Below are positions 8,902 through 17,941 of a stretch of DNA of 64,000 nucleotides, one piece after another. The stretch is from Roseibaca sp. Y0-43. GTDB lineage: Bacteria > Pseudomonadota > Alphaproteobacteria > Rhodobacterales > Rhodobacteraceae. The notes beneath the pieces are model-generated. The model was not told the DNA's origin. It made no database searches and worked only from the letters and a program-made list of their open reading frames with translations. The stretch lies in contig NZ_JAFMPR010000004.1 of assembly GCF_020667835.1 (NCBI RefSeq), positions 124,001-188,000 of the forward strand. The letters run 5' to 3'. Each line of letters starts with the position of its first letter. Positions within the stretch are counted from its first letter, which is position 1. The position numbers and the translations under genes are program-made.

Positions 8902-9576
8902 ATGCGCGCCGCTGGCAACCGCGCGCGGGCCGCTGTCTGGGGTTTAACGGCTTTGTGTGCGCTTTCCGTTGCACCCGCCATGGCCGACACGGTGCGGCTG
9001 GTCGCGCTGGGCGACAGCCTGACCCAAGGCTACGGCCTGCCAGAGGAAGAGGGCTTTGTCCCCGTGCTGGAAGCTTGGCTGCAAGCGCAGGGCGCGGATG
9101 TGACCGTCATAAATGCGGGCGTGTCGGGCGACACCACGGCGGGCGGGCTTGCGCGCATGGACTGGACGCTGGCCGAACCCGTGGATGCGATGATCGTGGC
9201 TCTGGGCGGCAACGATTTGCTGCGCGGTCTAAGCCCGCGCACCAGCCGCGAGAATCTTGACGGCATTCTGGCCCGGCTGGAGCGCGAGGGCATTCCGTCG
9301 CTGCTCGTGGGCCTTCCCGCGCCGGGCAATTACGGCCCCGAATTCAAGAATGCGTTCGAGGCAATGTATGTCGACTTGGCCGCGAAATACGACGTGCCGC
9401 TTTACCCCGATTTCCTGCGCCCCCTGTCGGAAAAGGCCGAAGCGGGCATGTCGTTTCGTGACCTGATGCAGGATGACAATATCCACCCCAACGCCACCGG
9501 CGTGCAGGCCATTGTCGAGGCGATGGGGCCAGAGGTTCTGGCGCTGGTGCAATCGGTGGCAGGGGCCGAGGGTTAA
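8902..9576 (+). CDS. tesA: Arylesterase / acyl-CoA thioesterase I (TesA-like SGNH hydrolase)
   Basis: 224-residue periplasmic SGNH/GDSL hydrolase. Conserved blocks are GDSLTQGYG (nucleophile Ser), the Gly in NAGVSGDT, GGNDLLRG (Asn) and DNIHPN (Asp/His). A start at 8902 gives a standard signal peptide ending in APAMA. An earlier in-frame ATG at 8857 overlaps the ybbA start codon on the other strand and would add 15 residues before the signal. It is divergent from ybbA-ybbP, as in many proteobacteria. It hydrolyses acyl esters or thioesters; the natural substrate is unclear. Its stop overlaps the convergent stop of the next gene. Confidence 0.93.
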   Translation: MRAAGNRARAAVWGLTALCALSVAPAMADTVRLVALGDSLTQGYGLPEEEGFVPVLEAWLQAQGADVTVINAGVSGDTTAGGLARMDWTLAEPVDAMIVALGGNDLLRGLSPRTSRENLDGILARLEREGIPSLLVGLPAPGNYGPEFKNAFEAMYVDLAAKYDVPLYPDFLRPLSEKAEAGMSFRDLMQDDNIHPNATGVQAIVEAMGPEVLALVQSVAGAEG

Positions 9577-9887
9577 CCGGGGCAGGCGAAAGGCACAAAG
9601 GTGCTGGCCATCCCTTCGTTCATGGTCATGACGGTCAGCAGATCGGCCAGCGCACGTTCCTGATCAGACTTTGGGCAGATGCGCCCGCGTTCGGTGCAGC
9701 CCTGAGCGATGAAAGCCGCGTTTGCCGTCAGAAAGCCGTCGCTGATCCCGTCGCGCCCCACCAAGCCCAAAGCATCCTCCAACGCGGCGGCGTAAAGCGT
9801 GCATTTACGCTCGGTCCATGTTTGCGCGTCGGCAGCCATCGCGCCGCCAAGCGCAAGGCCCAACGCCATGACCGCGCGAAAGTTCAT
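9573..9887 (-). CDS. Small secreted hypothetical protein downstream of gltX
   Basis: 104 residues beginning MNFRAVMALGLALGG with a signal peptide cleaved after about residue 22 (MAADAQ). The mature part has four cysteines (ERKC, QGC, RIC, FAC), which could form two periplasmic disulfides. No family recognised. Its ATG overlaps the gltX stop by four bases (ATGA), so it is translated from the gltX message. Function unknown. Confidence 0.7.
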   Translation of the reverse strand: MNFRAVMALGLALGGAMAADAQTWTERKCTLYAAALEDALGLVGRDGISDGFLTANAAFIAQGCTERGRICPKSDQERALADLLTVMTMNEGMASTFVPFACPG

Positions 9888-11215
9888 GCCTCGCGCACCG
9901 GAACCTTTTGCAGCAGCGGCATCAGCGCGCCCATGTCCGGGCCACGCTCTTGCCCGGTCAGGGCCAGCCGCAGCGGCATGAACAACCCTTTGCCCTTGCG
10001 CCCGGTTTCGGCCTTGACCGCGTCGGTCCAGTCCTTCCAGGCGGTGGGGCCATAGGGCGGGGGCGGCAGAAGCGTCATGGCCTGCGCGATGAAATCGCGG
10101 TCTTCCTCTGCGATCACCGGCTGCGCCCCATCGCGGCAAAGCGCCCACCACGCGCTCAGATCGTCCAGCTTGCCGATATTCTCGCGCGCCACGTCCCAGA
10201 ATTGGGGCGCGATGTCATCGGGCACGCCAAGCGCGCGAATGGTGTCGGCCACCGCAGAATAGGGCCGCGCTTGCAGATCGCCACGGGTCAGCGGCCACAG
10301 GTCTTCGGCGTCGAACTTGGTTGGGGCCGCGCCGAATTGCGACAGGTCGAACCCGTCCGCAATCTCGTCCAGCGACATGCGCAGATCGACCGGCTGGCTG
10401 GACCCAAGCCGCGCCATCAGCGACAAAAGCGCGTTCGGCGTCACGCCCTGCGCGCGCAGGTCGCGCAACGAGAGCACGCCCAGACGCTTCGACAGCGCCT
10501 CTCCCTGCGGGCCGGTCAGAAGCGAGTGGTGCGCGAAACTCGGGACGGTGCCGCCTAAGGCCTCGATTATCTGGATCTGGGTCGCGGTATTCGTGACATG
10601 GTCCGACCCGCGCACGACATGGGTGATGCCCATTTCGGTATCATCCACCACGGACGCGAGCGTATAGAGCACCTGCCCATCCGCGCGGATCAGCACAGGG
10701 TCTGACACGCTTGCGGCATCAATCGAGAGCGGCCCCAGAATGCCATCTTCCCAGTCGATCCGCGTCTGGTTCAGCAGGAATCGCCAGTAGCCCGCACGCT
10801 CCGCGCGCAAAGCGTCGCGCTGGGCTTCGGTCAGGGACAGTGCCGCGCGGTCATAGACGGGCGGGCGGCCCATGTTCAGCTGCTTCTTGCGCTTCAGGTC
10901 CAGCTCTGTCGGGGTCTCGAAGCATTCGTAGAACCGGCCATCGGCCCGCAGCTTCTCGGCGGCGTCGCGGTAGCGGTCCAGCCGTTTGGACTGCTGCTCG
11001 ATCCGGTCCCAGGTCAGCCCCAGCCATTCCAGATCGAACTTGATCGCGTCGATATATTCCTGCTTCGACCGTTCCTGATCGGTGTCATCCAGCCGCAGGA
11101 TGAAGGTGCCCCCCTGCTTGCGCGCGATCAGGTAGTTGAAGAGCGCCGTGCGCAGGTTGCCGATATGCAGATAGCCCGTGGGCGACGGAGCGAAGCGGGT
11201 AACGATGCTGGCCAT
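9884..11215 (-). CDS. gltX: Glutamate--tRNA ligase, short second copy
   Basis: 443-residue class I aminoacyl-tRNA synthetase of the GluRS family. The HIGH-type motif appears as HIGN at about residues 17-20 and the KMSKS-type loop as ALSKRLG rather than the common KLSKRHG. The start at 11215 (MASIVTRFAPSPTG) matches the family; an open extension to 11524 lacks family sequence. Alphaproteobacteria usually lack GlnRS and many carry two GltX enzymes, so this copy may serve tRNA-Glu or misacylate tRNA-Gln for the GatCAB route. That division of labour cannot be told here. Confidence 0.92.
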   Translation of the reverse strand: MASIVTRFAPSPTGYLHIGNLRTALFNYLIARKQGGTFILRLDDTDQERSKQEYIDAIKFDLEWLGLTWDRIEQQSKRLDRYRDAAEKLRADGRFYECFETPTELDLKRKKQLNMGRPPVYDRAALSLTEAQRDALRAERAGYWRFLLNQTRIDWEDGILGPLSIDAASVSDPVLIRADGQVLYTLASVVDDTEMGITHVVRGSDHVTNTATQIQIIEALGGTVPSFAHHSLLTGPQGEALSKRLGVLSLRDLRAQGVTPNALLSLMARLGSSQPVDLRMSLDEIADGFDLSQFGAAPTKFDAEDLWPLTRGDLQARPYSAVADTIRALGVPDDIAPQFWDVARENIGKLDDLSAWWALCRDGAQPVIAEEDRDFIAQAMTLLPPPPYGPTAWKDWTDAVKAETGRKGKGLFMPLRLALTGQERGPDMGALMPLLQKVPVREA

Positions 11216-11280
11216 GAATGGACCCCTTTTTGCTGCGCTTTCCTCTTTCACAAGGGGCGCGCTCATGCAAGACCAAGCGC

Positions 11281-11694
11281 ATGAGTGACCAAGCCCCCTT
11301 CGCCGACAGCCTGCCCCCGGATGATGCCGATTTCCTTGCACTGGTAGAGGCAGCGATCGCCGATCTGCCCGAGCCATTTGCCGCCCATGCGCGCAGCATC
11401 GCTGTGCAGATCGTGGATTTCGCCCCCGATGCAATGCTGGACGAGATGGGGATCGACGACCCGTTCGAGTTGACGGGCCTTTATGACGGCACGCCCTTGC
11501 CTGAAAAGCTGGGCGGGCAGGCATTGGGGCCGGACACGATCTGGCTGTTTCGCCGCCCCATTCTGGACGAGTGGGTGGCGCGCGGCGACGTTCCCTTGGG
11601 GCATCTGGTGGCGCATGTCTACCTGCACGAGTTGGGGCATCATTTCGGCTGGTCCGACGACGACATCGCCCAAGTTGCCCCGTGGATGGATTAG
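11281..11694 (+). CDS. Zincin-like metallopeptidase family protein
   Basis: 137-residue protein of the small possible zinc-metallopeptidase group (DUF1025/zincin-like). The C-terminal motif HELGHHFGWSDDD supplies an HExxH zinc site with downstream acidic residues; the preceding part is acidic and lacks a signal peptide, so it is cytosolic. The start at 11281 (MSDQAPF) is chosen because it leaves 65 bp to the divergent gltX. Substrate and role are unknown for the family. Confidence 0.85.
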   Translation: MSDQAPFADSLPPDDADFLALVEAAIADLPEPFAAHARSIAVQIVDFAPDAMLDEMGIDDPFELTGLYDGTPLPEKLGGQALGPDTIWLFRRPILDEWVARGDVPLGHLVAHVYLHELGHHFGWSDDDIAQVAPWMD

Positions 11695-11762
11695 GCGCGC
11701 GGCATGTGCTTGTCAGCGTCTTGGCTTGGCCCTAACGTGCCCGTGCAGCTTTGGGAGGGCAG

Positions 11763-13259
11763 ATGCACAAGCTCTGGGTTTTGATCGCGGTTCAGGCGAC
11801 CGTCGCCGCCGCCAGCCTTGTGGTGGAAATTGTCGCGGGGCGGATGCTGGCACCCTATGTGGGCATGTCGCTTTACACATGGACCTCGATTATCGCGGTG
11901 GTGCTGGCGGGGTTCTCTGCGGGCCATTGGGTCGGCGGGCGGTTGGCGGAACTGCCGCCGGATCAGGCCCTGCGGGCGAATGGCTGGGCGCTGCTGGCCG
12001 CCGCGCTGACCACCGGGGGCGCGCTTTATCTGCTGCGTGGCGTGGCCGGGCCGGTCATCACCAATCTGGAACACCCTGTCGTCGTCATCGTGGTGCTGAC
12101 AACGCTGGTGTTCTTCCTGCCGTCCTTCTTTGCTGGCATTCCCGCGCCCATCCTTAGTCATGTCGCGGTTCTGCGCCATCCCGACCACGCGGGCCGCGCG
12201 CTGGGTGCAATGTTCGCGGCGGGCGCATGGGGGGCAATCCTTGGCACGCTGGCGGCCGGGTTCATTTTCATCTCTTGGCTGGGCAGCACCGGCACGCTGG
12301 TTGTCGTCACGGTGGTTTACGTCGCCTTGGCGCTACACAGCCTATGGGCCGCGCGCGGCTTTGGCGCTTGGGTCAAGCAAGGGGCGCTGGCGGCGCTTTT
12401 GCCCTTGGTTCTGGCGGGCACGACCCTGACCCGCCCTGACCCGTGCCTTGTCGAAAGCAGTTATTTCTGCATCCGCGTGGTGGACCAGCCCGGCACGCCC
12501 TTGGTGCGGTTCATGGTGCTGGATCATCTGGTGCATGGTGTCTCGGACGAGGAAGACGCCCGCGCGATGATTCCTTCGCACGGGATCATGCTGGACGGGC
12601 TGGCCCGCCTGCGCATGGAGGACCGCGACGCATGGTCGGCCTTTCTGATCGGTGGTGGCAATTACGCCCTGCCACGCGCATGGGCCGCGCATGAGGAACC
12701 CGTCGATGTGACCGTGGCCGAAATGGACCCCGAGGTGACGCGCATCGCGTCAGAGTATTTCTGGTTCGACCGCGACACCGCCAATGTCATCCATGCCGAT
12801 GCGCGCCGCGTTCTGACGCTGTCGGATACGCAGTATGACATCGTGATCGGTGACGCCTTCACCGACATCGCGGTGCCCGAACACCTGATTACGCAGGAAT
12901 TCTTCAGCCTTGTGAATGATCGGCTGAACCCCGGCGGGGCCTATATCATGAATGTTATCGACCATATGGACCGGCTGGAAGCGCTGGCCTCTGTCGTGGC
13001 CACCGCCAAACAGGTCTTTGACGTGGTCGAGGTCTGGGCCGACCCGCTGCATGATCCAAACGAGGACCGCCGCGTGTTCATCATGGTCGCGGGCGACGCG
13101 CCCACGCCCGTCAGCCGTTTTACGCACCTGCACCCGGAACCCCGCCAAGTGGTGCGCGTGGGCGCCCAGTCGATCAACGATCTGGTCGCGCGCGATACGA
13201 CCGTGGTGATGACGGATGATTACGTGCCCATCGCGCGGCTGATGGGCGCGCGCAGCTAG
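11763..13259 (+). CDS. Membrane-fused spermidine-synthase-like protein
   Basis: 498 residues. About six hydrophobic segments in the first 210 residues (MHKLWVLIAVQAT...) are followed by a Rossmann domain of the polyamine synthase type (GGGNYALPRAW, VAEMDPEVT, VIGDAFTDI). GGGAGG-like SD sequence GGGAGG at about 11753-11758 sets the start. Such fusions (often named fused MFS/spermidine synthase) are widespread but their reaction is rarely tested; aminopropyl transfer is a family prediction. It follows the zincin gene by 68 bp and may be cotranscribed with it. Confidence 0.82.
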   Translation: MHKLWVLIAVQATVAAASLVVEIVAGRMLAPYVGMSLYTWTSIIAVVLAGFSAGHWVGGRLAELPPDQALRANGWALLAAALTTGGALYLLRGVAGPVITNLEHPVVVIVVLTTLVFFLPSFFAGIPAPILSHVAVLRHPDHAGRALGAMFAAGAWGAILGTLAAGFIFISWLGSTGTLVVVTVVYVALALHSLWAARGFGAWVKQGALAALLPLVLAGTTLTRPDPCLVESSYFCIRVVDQPGTPLVRFMVLDHLVHGVSDEEDARAMIPSHGIMLDGLARLRMEDRDAWSAFLIGGGNYALPRAWAAHEEPVDVTVAEMDPEVTRIASEYFWFDRDTANVIHADARRVLTLSDTQYDIVIGDAFTDIAVPEHLITQEFFSLVNDRLNPGGAYIMNVIDHMDRLEALASVVATAKQVFDVVEVWADPLHDPNEDRRVFIMVAGDAPTPVSRFTHLHPEPRQVVRVGAQSINDLVARDTTVVMTDDYVPIARLMGARS

Positions 13260-13314
13260 GCGAAACCACGGTTCCCGGCGCTGATCGGGCTTTGCTTTCG
13301 GAGGTGCGTTCGCC

Positions 13315-13956
13315 ATGATCTATTTCGCTATCCGACCCGATTACCAGGATGATCGCTGGCTGCGCCCGAACCTGTCCGCGTCAGAAACCGAGATGACGGA
13401 TTGGGACGCAAAGCAATGGTCACTGTTCCGAAACATCAAGACAGGTTTCACCGGCAAGCTGACATCGTCGTCGGTTGACCTGCTTCAGTCACAGACGGTT
13501 CATATCAACAATGTCAAAAACCGTCCCCTCACGGTGCTGGGCGCGCATGGCATGGCTCCGGACGATATCGTTCTGGTATCTGGTGCGATCAAATCGGTCA
13601 TCGAAGAACTGGCCCCCAAAGCGTTCGAATTCGTCCGAATGCCCAAGCTGAAGGATCACGCGACTGGCCGGTTCGCGGCAGAGGCGGACCTGTATTTCGC
13701 GCGCGCAAGATACGAGGCCGATGCGGTCGATACGTCCGAGGCACCACTGAAAGAGCTGCGGGCGGTGTCCCCCGGCTGGCGCAAATCCAAGTTTCGCGGG
13801 AAATACGCATTGCGCGGCCGCAAATTGCCCAAGACGGATTATTTTCGCGAGGCGAAGACCGGGATCGGTTTTTGCACGGAAAGCTTCAAGACACAGCTCG
13901 AAATAGCCGGCGCAACCGGTTGGGTGTTCTTTCCCTGCGCCGTTTCAGGCCGATAG
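13315..13956 (+). CDS. Imm11/DUF1629-like protein (possible orphan immunity protein)
   Basis: 213 residues, cytosolic, no signal or membrane segment. The pattern resembles the Imm11 (DUF1629) family: a mid-protein stretch VLVSGAIKSVIEE then a hydrophobic strand, a Tyr-rich strand followed by DAVD, and a C-terminal block with DYFR, CTESFKTQLEIAG and TGWVFFP. Imm11 proteins neutralise polymorphic toxins. A GGAGG site precedes the ATG. No toxin or secretion gene is nearby. The coding sequence looks somewhat less GC-rich than its neighbours, possibly acquired. If not Imm11, it is an unassigned hypothetical. Confidence 0.5.
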   Translation: MIYFAIRPDYQDDRWLRPNLSASETEMTDWDAKQWSLFRNIKTGFTGKLTSSSVDLLQSQTVHINNVKNRPLTVLGAHGMAPDDIVLVSGAIKSVIEELAPKAFEFVRMPKLKDHATGRFAAEADLYFARARYEADAVDTSEAPLKELRAVSPGWRKSKFRGKYALRGRKLPKTDYFREAKTGIGFCTESFKTQLEIAGATGWVFFPCAVSGR

Positions 13957-14189
13957 ACCGCAAAGGGTGACTGCCCGATAGCGACAAAACTGCGCGACCC
14001 ATCCTGACATCCGGCAAGCGCCGATCACCAGTCCTTTCGCGCATTCGCCCAAGAATTACCCGAGCGCTCTCACGACAGAAGCGACCAGACCGTGCAACTG
14101 ACGGCATGACTTCGAGTGTCGCTTTCGAGTGCATAGGCTCGCTTTGAGCATTTACCTGTTTTCTTTAAAGCGACCAGATTCGTCCCTCT

Positions 14190-15965
14190 CTAAAACGGGA
14201 AGAAGCGCGGGATCACCAATATTGCCATCACCGCATACAGCAAGTTCAGCGGCAGGCCCACGCGCAGGAAGTCGGTGAATTTGTAGCCCCCCGCACTGTA
14301 GACGAAGGTGTTCGTCTGGTAGCCGATGGGCGTTGCAAAACTTGCCGAGGCCGCCAGCATGACTGCCATGATGAAGGGGCGCGGATCGTAGCCCAGTTCC
14401 AGCGCCAGCGCGATCACGATCGGGCCGACCAGCACCGCGACTGCGTTGTTCGACAGCATCTCGGTCAAGGTGGTGGTCAGCAGATAGACCGCGATCAGCA
14501 CCGCAAGCGGACCCAAGCCGCCCACCAGGTTGACAAGTTGGCTGACGATCAGTTGCGCGGCCCCCGTTTCGGTCAGCCCCATGCTCAGCCCCAGCATCCC
14601 GAAAATCAGGAACAGGATGCGCCAGTCGATGGCGTCGAACGCCTCTTCCGGGTCCACGCAGCGGGTGAGCATGACAACCACCGCGCCGATCACGGCTAGC
14701 CCTTCGATGGGCATGATGTTCAGCGCCGCCAGCACCACCACACCCAGAACGGCGGCGATCGCAATGGGCGCCTTGCCCCGCCGCACCGGCTGCTCCGAGG
14801 GTTGGGTCAGGTTGACGATGCCGCCATCCTCGATCATCCGCTGGATGCCTTCGGGCGGCCCTTCCAACAGCAGAGTGTCGGCGAATTGCAGACGCAGGTC
14901 TTGCACGTCTTCCGAGATGTTGCGCTCTTGGCGGTGTACCGCCATCAGGTAGACCCCGTAGCGCCGCCGCAGCTTCAGCGCCTTGATGGGCCGGCCGCGC
15001 AGGTGCGAATTTGGGCCGATACTGGCCTCCATCGTGATTGTGCGGTCGGCGGTTACTGGCGCAAAGCCGCTATCTGCCATGTCGCGGAATTCGATTTCGC
15101 CATTGTCTTTCAGTCCCAGAATCTCGCCCGTGTCCGTCTTGATCACGACGCGGTCGCCGGCCTCCAGCACCACATCGTCCATCGTGCGCCGGAGCGAGAC
15201 TTCACCGCGCACCACGTCCAGAACACGCGCCGATCTGCCATGAAAAGGCAGGTCCGACAGCGTTTTGCCAATATAGGCCGACCCCGCCGGGATCAGCAGG
15301 CGCGCCATGAACTTGCGCTTGCTGTCATTGCCCAGCATCGACGCCATCGAAGTGCGGTCGGGCAGCAGGTAGCGTCCCGCGAAAACCATGTAGCAAATCC
15401 CCACGGTGGCGATTATCAGCGCGGGCAGCGTCATCTCGAACATGGTCAGGGGCGGCTGGCCCGCGTCGGTGGCGACCCCGCTCATCAGGATATTGGTCGA
15501 GGTGCCGACCAGCGTCAGTGTGCCCCCGAAGATGGCGGCATAAGACAGCGGGATCAGCAGGCGCGAGGGGGCAACCCCCACGGAACTGGCGACAGAGATC
15601 ATCACCGGGGTCAGCAGGATCACCACCGGCGTGTTGTTCATGAAAGCAGACGCCACCATCGCGCCGCCCATCATCAGGAACATCGCCCGCAGGTAAGACC
15701 CGCGCGCATGGCGACGCAGCCAGATGCCCAACAGTTCCAGCACGCCCGTGCGCTCCAGCGCCGCCGACAGGATGAACATCATCGCGATCGTGATCGGCGC
15801 GGGCGAGGCGAAGACTTGCAGGAAATCCGCGCTGGGCAAGATGCCCGTGACCAGAAGCGCCGCCGACGCCCCCAGCGCGGTCACTTCGGGGGGGTAAATC
15901 TCTTTGACGAAGCTGAACAGCACGAGGGCCAGCAGCATCAAGATGAAGATTTGCTCAAGCGTCAT
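14190..15965 (-). CDS. SLC13/DASS-family permease with two RCK_C (TrkA-C) domains
   Basis: 591-residue inner-membrane transporter. N-terminal transport half (about 1-205) contains the DASS-like SAFMNNTPVVILLTP and GTSTNILM motifs. A cytosolic middle holds two RCK_C-type domains (about 215-390; for instance VLEAGDRVVIKT and FADTLLLEGP). The C-terminal half repeats the fold with EMLSNNAVAVLVGP and TPIGYQTN. This layout is common in bacterial sodium/dicarboxylate or sulfate type transporters of the SLC13 group. Ion and substrate cannot be assigned. Monocistronic on minus, 233 bp from the convergent Imm11-like gene. Confidence 0.9.
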   Translation of the reverse strand: MTLEQIFILMLLALVLFSFVKEIYPPEVTALGASAALLVTGILPSADFLQVFASPAPITIAMMFILSAALERTGVLELLGIWLRRHARGSYLRAMFLMMGGAMVASAFMNNTPVVILLTPVMISVASSVGVAPSRLLIPLSYAAIFGGTLTLVGTSTNILMSGVATDAGQPPLTMFEMTLPALIIATVGICYMVFAGRYLLPDRTSMASMLGNDSKRKFMARLLIPAGSAYIGKTLSDLPFHGRSARVLDVVRGEVSLRRTMDDVVLEAGDRVVIKTDTGEILGLKDNGEIEFRDMADSGFAPVTADRTITMEASIGPNSHLRGRPIKALKLRRRYGVYLMAVHRQERNISEDVQDLRLQFADTLLLEGPPEGIQRMIEDGGIVNLTQPSEQPVRRGKAPIAIAAVLGVVVLAALNIMPIEGLAVIGAVVVMLTRCVDPEEAFDAIDWRILFLIFGMLGLSMGLTETGAAQLIVSQLVNLVGGLGPLAVLIAVYLLTTTLTEMLSNNAVAVLVGPIVIALALELGYDPRPFIMAVMLAASASFATPIGYQTNTFVYSAGGYKFTDFLRVGLPLNLLYAVMAILVIPRFFPF

Positions 15966-16150
15966 TCAAGGCCTTCGGCATGGCAGGGCGTTGTCGCGCA
16001 GTTAAGTCTGAAATCCGGCCATCTCTCAATGGCGAATCGGGGCATGGTCCGCGCATCGGGCGCAACCGCTGCGAAATACCGCAGTCCGGCATGGTCAAAC
16101 AGCCTTGGCTGAATTACCGTGCCCCCAAATATCAGGATGAGGGGAACCCA

Positions 16151-17143
16151 ATGACATTCAAAGCACTTGTGGTCGAGAAACTGGAAGACGGCAGCACCTC
16201 GGCTTCGGTTCGGGAGTTGACCGAGGACCGCCTGCCAGCGGGCGAAGTTCTGGTGCGGGTGTCGCATTCCACAGTCAATTACAAGGATGGGCTGTGCATC
16301 GGCCCCGGCGGCGGGCTGGTGCGCAGCTATCCGCATGTGCCGGGCATTGATTTCGCCGGCACGGTCGAGGCGTCGGATGATCCGCGCTACAAGCCCGGCG
16401 ATGCGGTCGTCCTGACAGGCTGGCGCGTGGGCGAGGCGCATTGGGGCGGCTACGCGCAAAAGGCGCGCGTCAAGGCGGATTGGCTGGTGCCCTTGCCCGA
16501 TGGGCTGAGCGCGCGGCAGGCCATGGCCGTGGGCACGGCGGGCTTCACGGCCATGCTGGCCGTCATGGCGCTGGAAGATCACGGGCTGAAACCGGGCCAC
16601 GGGCCGGTTCTGGTCACGGGTGCCGCGGGCGGCGTCGGCTCTGTCGCCGTCGCGATCCTTGCGGCGCTGGGCCACGAGGTTGCCGCCGTCACCGGGCGTC
16701 CGGAAACCGAAGCCTATCTGCGTGATCTGGGCGCGACCCGGATCGTGCCGCGCGAAGAGCTGAACGAAACCGTCAAGCGCCCGCTTGAATCGGAAACATG
16801 GGCGGGCTGTGTCGATGCCGTGGGCGGCGCGATGCTGGCACGCGTTCTGGGGCAGATGAAATACCGCACCTCGGTCGCGGCGGTCGGTCTGGCGGGGGGC
16901 GCGGCACTTCCGGCGACCGTCATTCCCTTCCTGCTGCGCGGGGTGAACCTGCTGGGCATCGATTCCGTGCTGCAACCCTATGACAACCGCCTGCGCGCGT
17001 GGCAGCGCATTGCCAAGGATCTGCCGATGGACAAGCTGGAAGCCATGATCCAGCCCGCCACGCTGGCCGACCTGCCCCAGATTGGGGCGGACATCCTGAA
17101 AGGCAAGGTGCAGGGCCGGGTCGTGGTGGATGTGAACGCCTGA
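16151..17143 (+). CDS. acuI: Acrylyl-CoA reductase (NADPH) AcuI / YhdH-family oxidoreductase
   Basis: 330-residue medium-chain (zinc-free) reductase of the YhdH/AcuI family. It shows HSTVNYKDGL, HVPGIDFAGTVE, the nucleotide motif VTGAAGGVGSVAVAIL near residue 155, and GVNLLGIDSV. In roseobacters AcuI reduces toxic acryloyl-CoA to propionyl-CoA during DMSP or 3-hydroxypropionate metabolism. No other DMSP gene is adjacent. The start at 16151 is preceded by GATGAGGGG; an upstream in-frame extension to 15980 lacks family sequence and overlaps the divergent transporter's 5' region. Confidence 0.9.
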   Translation: MTFKALVVEKLEDGSTSASVRELTEDRLPAGEVLVRVSHSTVNYKDGLCIGPGGGLVRSYPHVPGIDFAGTVEASDDPRYKPGDAVVLTGWRVGEAHWGGYAQKARVKADWLVPLPDGLSARQAMAVGTAGFTAMLAVMALEDHGLKPGHGPVLVTGAAGGVGSVAVAILAALGHEVAAVTGRPETEAYLRDLGATRIVPREELNETVKRPLESETWAGCVDAVGGAMLARVLGQMKYRTSVAAVGLAGGAALPATVIPFLLRGVNLLGIDSVLQPYDNRLRAWQRIAKDLPMDKLEAMIQPATLADLPQIGADILKGKVQGRVVVDVNA

Positions 17144-17238
17144 CCGGGCGATAGACGCGGGGGCGGTGTTTACTTGGGGCTTTGGGCGATTAGGTCAGGA
17201 AGCGATGAGCTGACGAAATCCAAAGACCAGAGGTGAAC

Positions 17239-17937
17239 ATGTCCCCGCGTCCCGACCCGATAGAGAACATGCCCCCCGCCGACAAATTCCTGCGCTTGGG
17301 CGTCGTTGCCAGTTTCGCACTGTTGCTGCTGCTGGTGACTGCGCGCAGCTTCATGGATGGGCCAGAACCGTCTGCTGCGCCGCAAGTGGCCGAAGCCCCT
17401 GCCGTGGAAGAGCAGGGGACAGAGGTCGCGGTCGCCCCCAACGAACCGGAACCCGCTGCGCAAGAGGTCGCCGCCCAAGATGCGCCGGTCGAAGCCGACA
17501 GCACCGCAGTGGCGACAGAGCTTGCCGAAGCCCCGGAACCGGCCGCTGCCGACCCCGCCGCAGAGGACACAGCCGCAGAGGAGACCGGCACAACCGATTG
17601 GCTGGAAAGCTCTGCGCTGCTGGCCAGTGCCGATATCGACGCGGGCGAAAGCGCCTTTCGCCAATGCGCGACCTGCCACCAATACGCGACCGAGCGGAAC
17701 GCGGGCGGTCCGCACCTGGTCGGCATCGTGGGCCGCGCAGTGGGTTCGGTTGAGAACTGGCGCTATTCCAGCGCCTTGCAAGACGCGGGCGGTATCTGGA
17801 CGCCTGAACGCCTGAATGCCTGGCTGACCAATCCCGACGACTACCTGCCCGGCAACCGCATGGCCTATCCGGGCGTGCGGACGGAACAAGAGCGGATCAA
17901 CATCATCGGCTTTCTTGCCGCGCAGGGGCAGGGCTGA
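17239..17937 (+). CDS. Membrane-anchored c-type cytochrome (cytochrome cy/c552-like)
   Basis: 232 residues: a short cytosolic N-terminus, one uncleaved membrane anchor (about 18-40, FLRLGVVASFALLLLLV), a roughly 85-residue Ala/Glu/Pro-rich linker, and a class I cytochrome c domain with heme motif CATCH (near residue 148) and Met ligand in NRMAYPGV. The domain aligns by eye with Rhodobacter cytochrome cy (GPHL-G-VGR, WTPE-L--LTNP). It likely carries electrons from the bc1 complex to a terminal oxidase while tethered to the membrane. The linker is longer than in Rhodobacter cy. ATG 17239 follows AGAGGTG. Confidence 0.9.
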   Translation: MSPRPDPIENMPPADKFLRLGVVASFALLLLLVTARSFMDGPEPSAAPQVAEAPAVEEQGTEVAVAPNEPEPAAQEVAAQDAPVEADSTAVATELAEAPEPAAADPAAEDTAAEETGTTDWLESSALLASADIDAGESAFRQCATCHQYATERNAGGPHLVGIVGRAVGSVENWRYSSALQDAGGIWTPERLNAWLTNPDDYLPGNRMAYPGVRTEQERINIIGFLAAQGQG

Positions 17938-17941
17938 CCCG

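Noticed and set aside
11216-11524. N-terminal extension of gltX and other upstream extensions (addB to 50735, cryptochrome to 33602, ybbA to 8990)
   Set aside because: The added residues do not resemble the families and overlap neighbouring genes; family-like N-termini begin at the starts chosen.
14802-16112. A 436-codon plus-strand frame opposite the SLC13 transporter
   Set aside because: Rich in His, Gln and Arg with no recognisable domain; it is the mirror of transmembrane codons.
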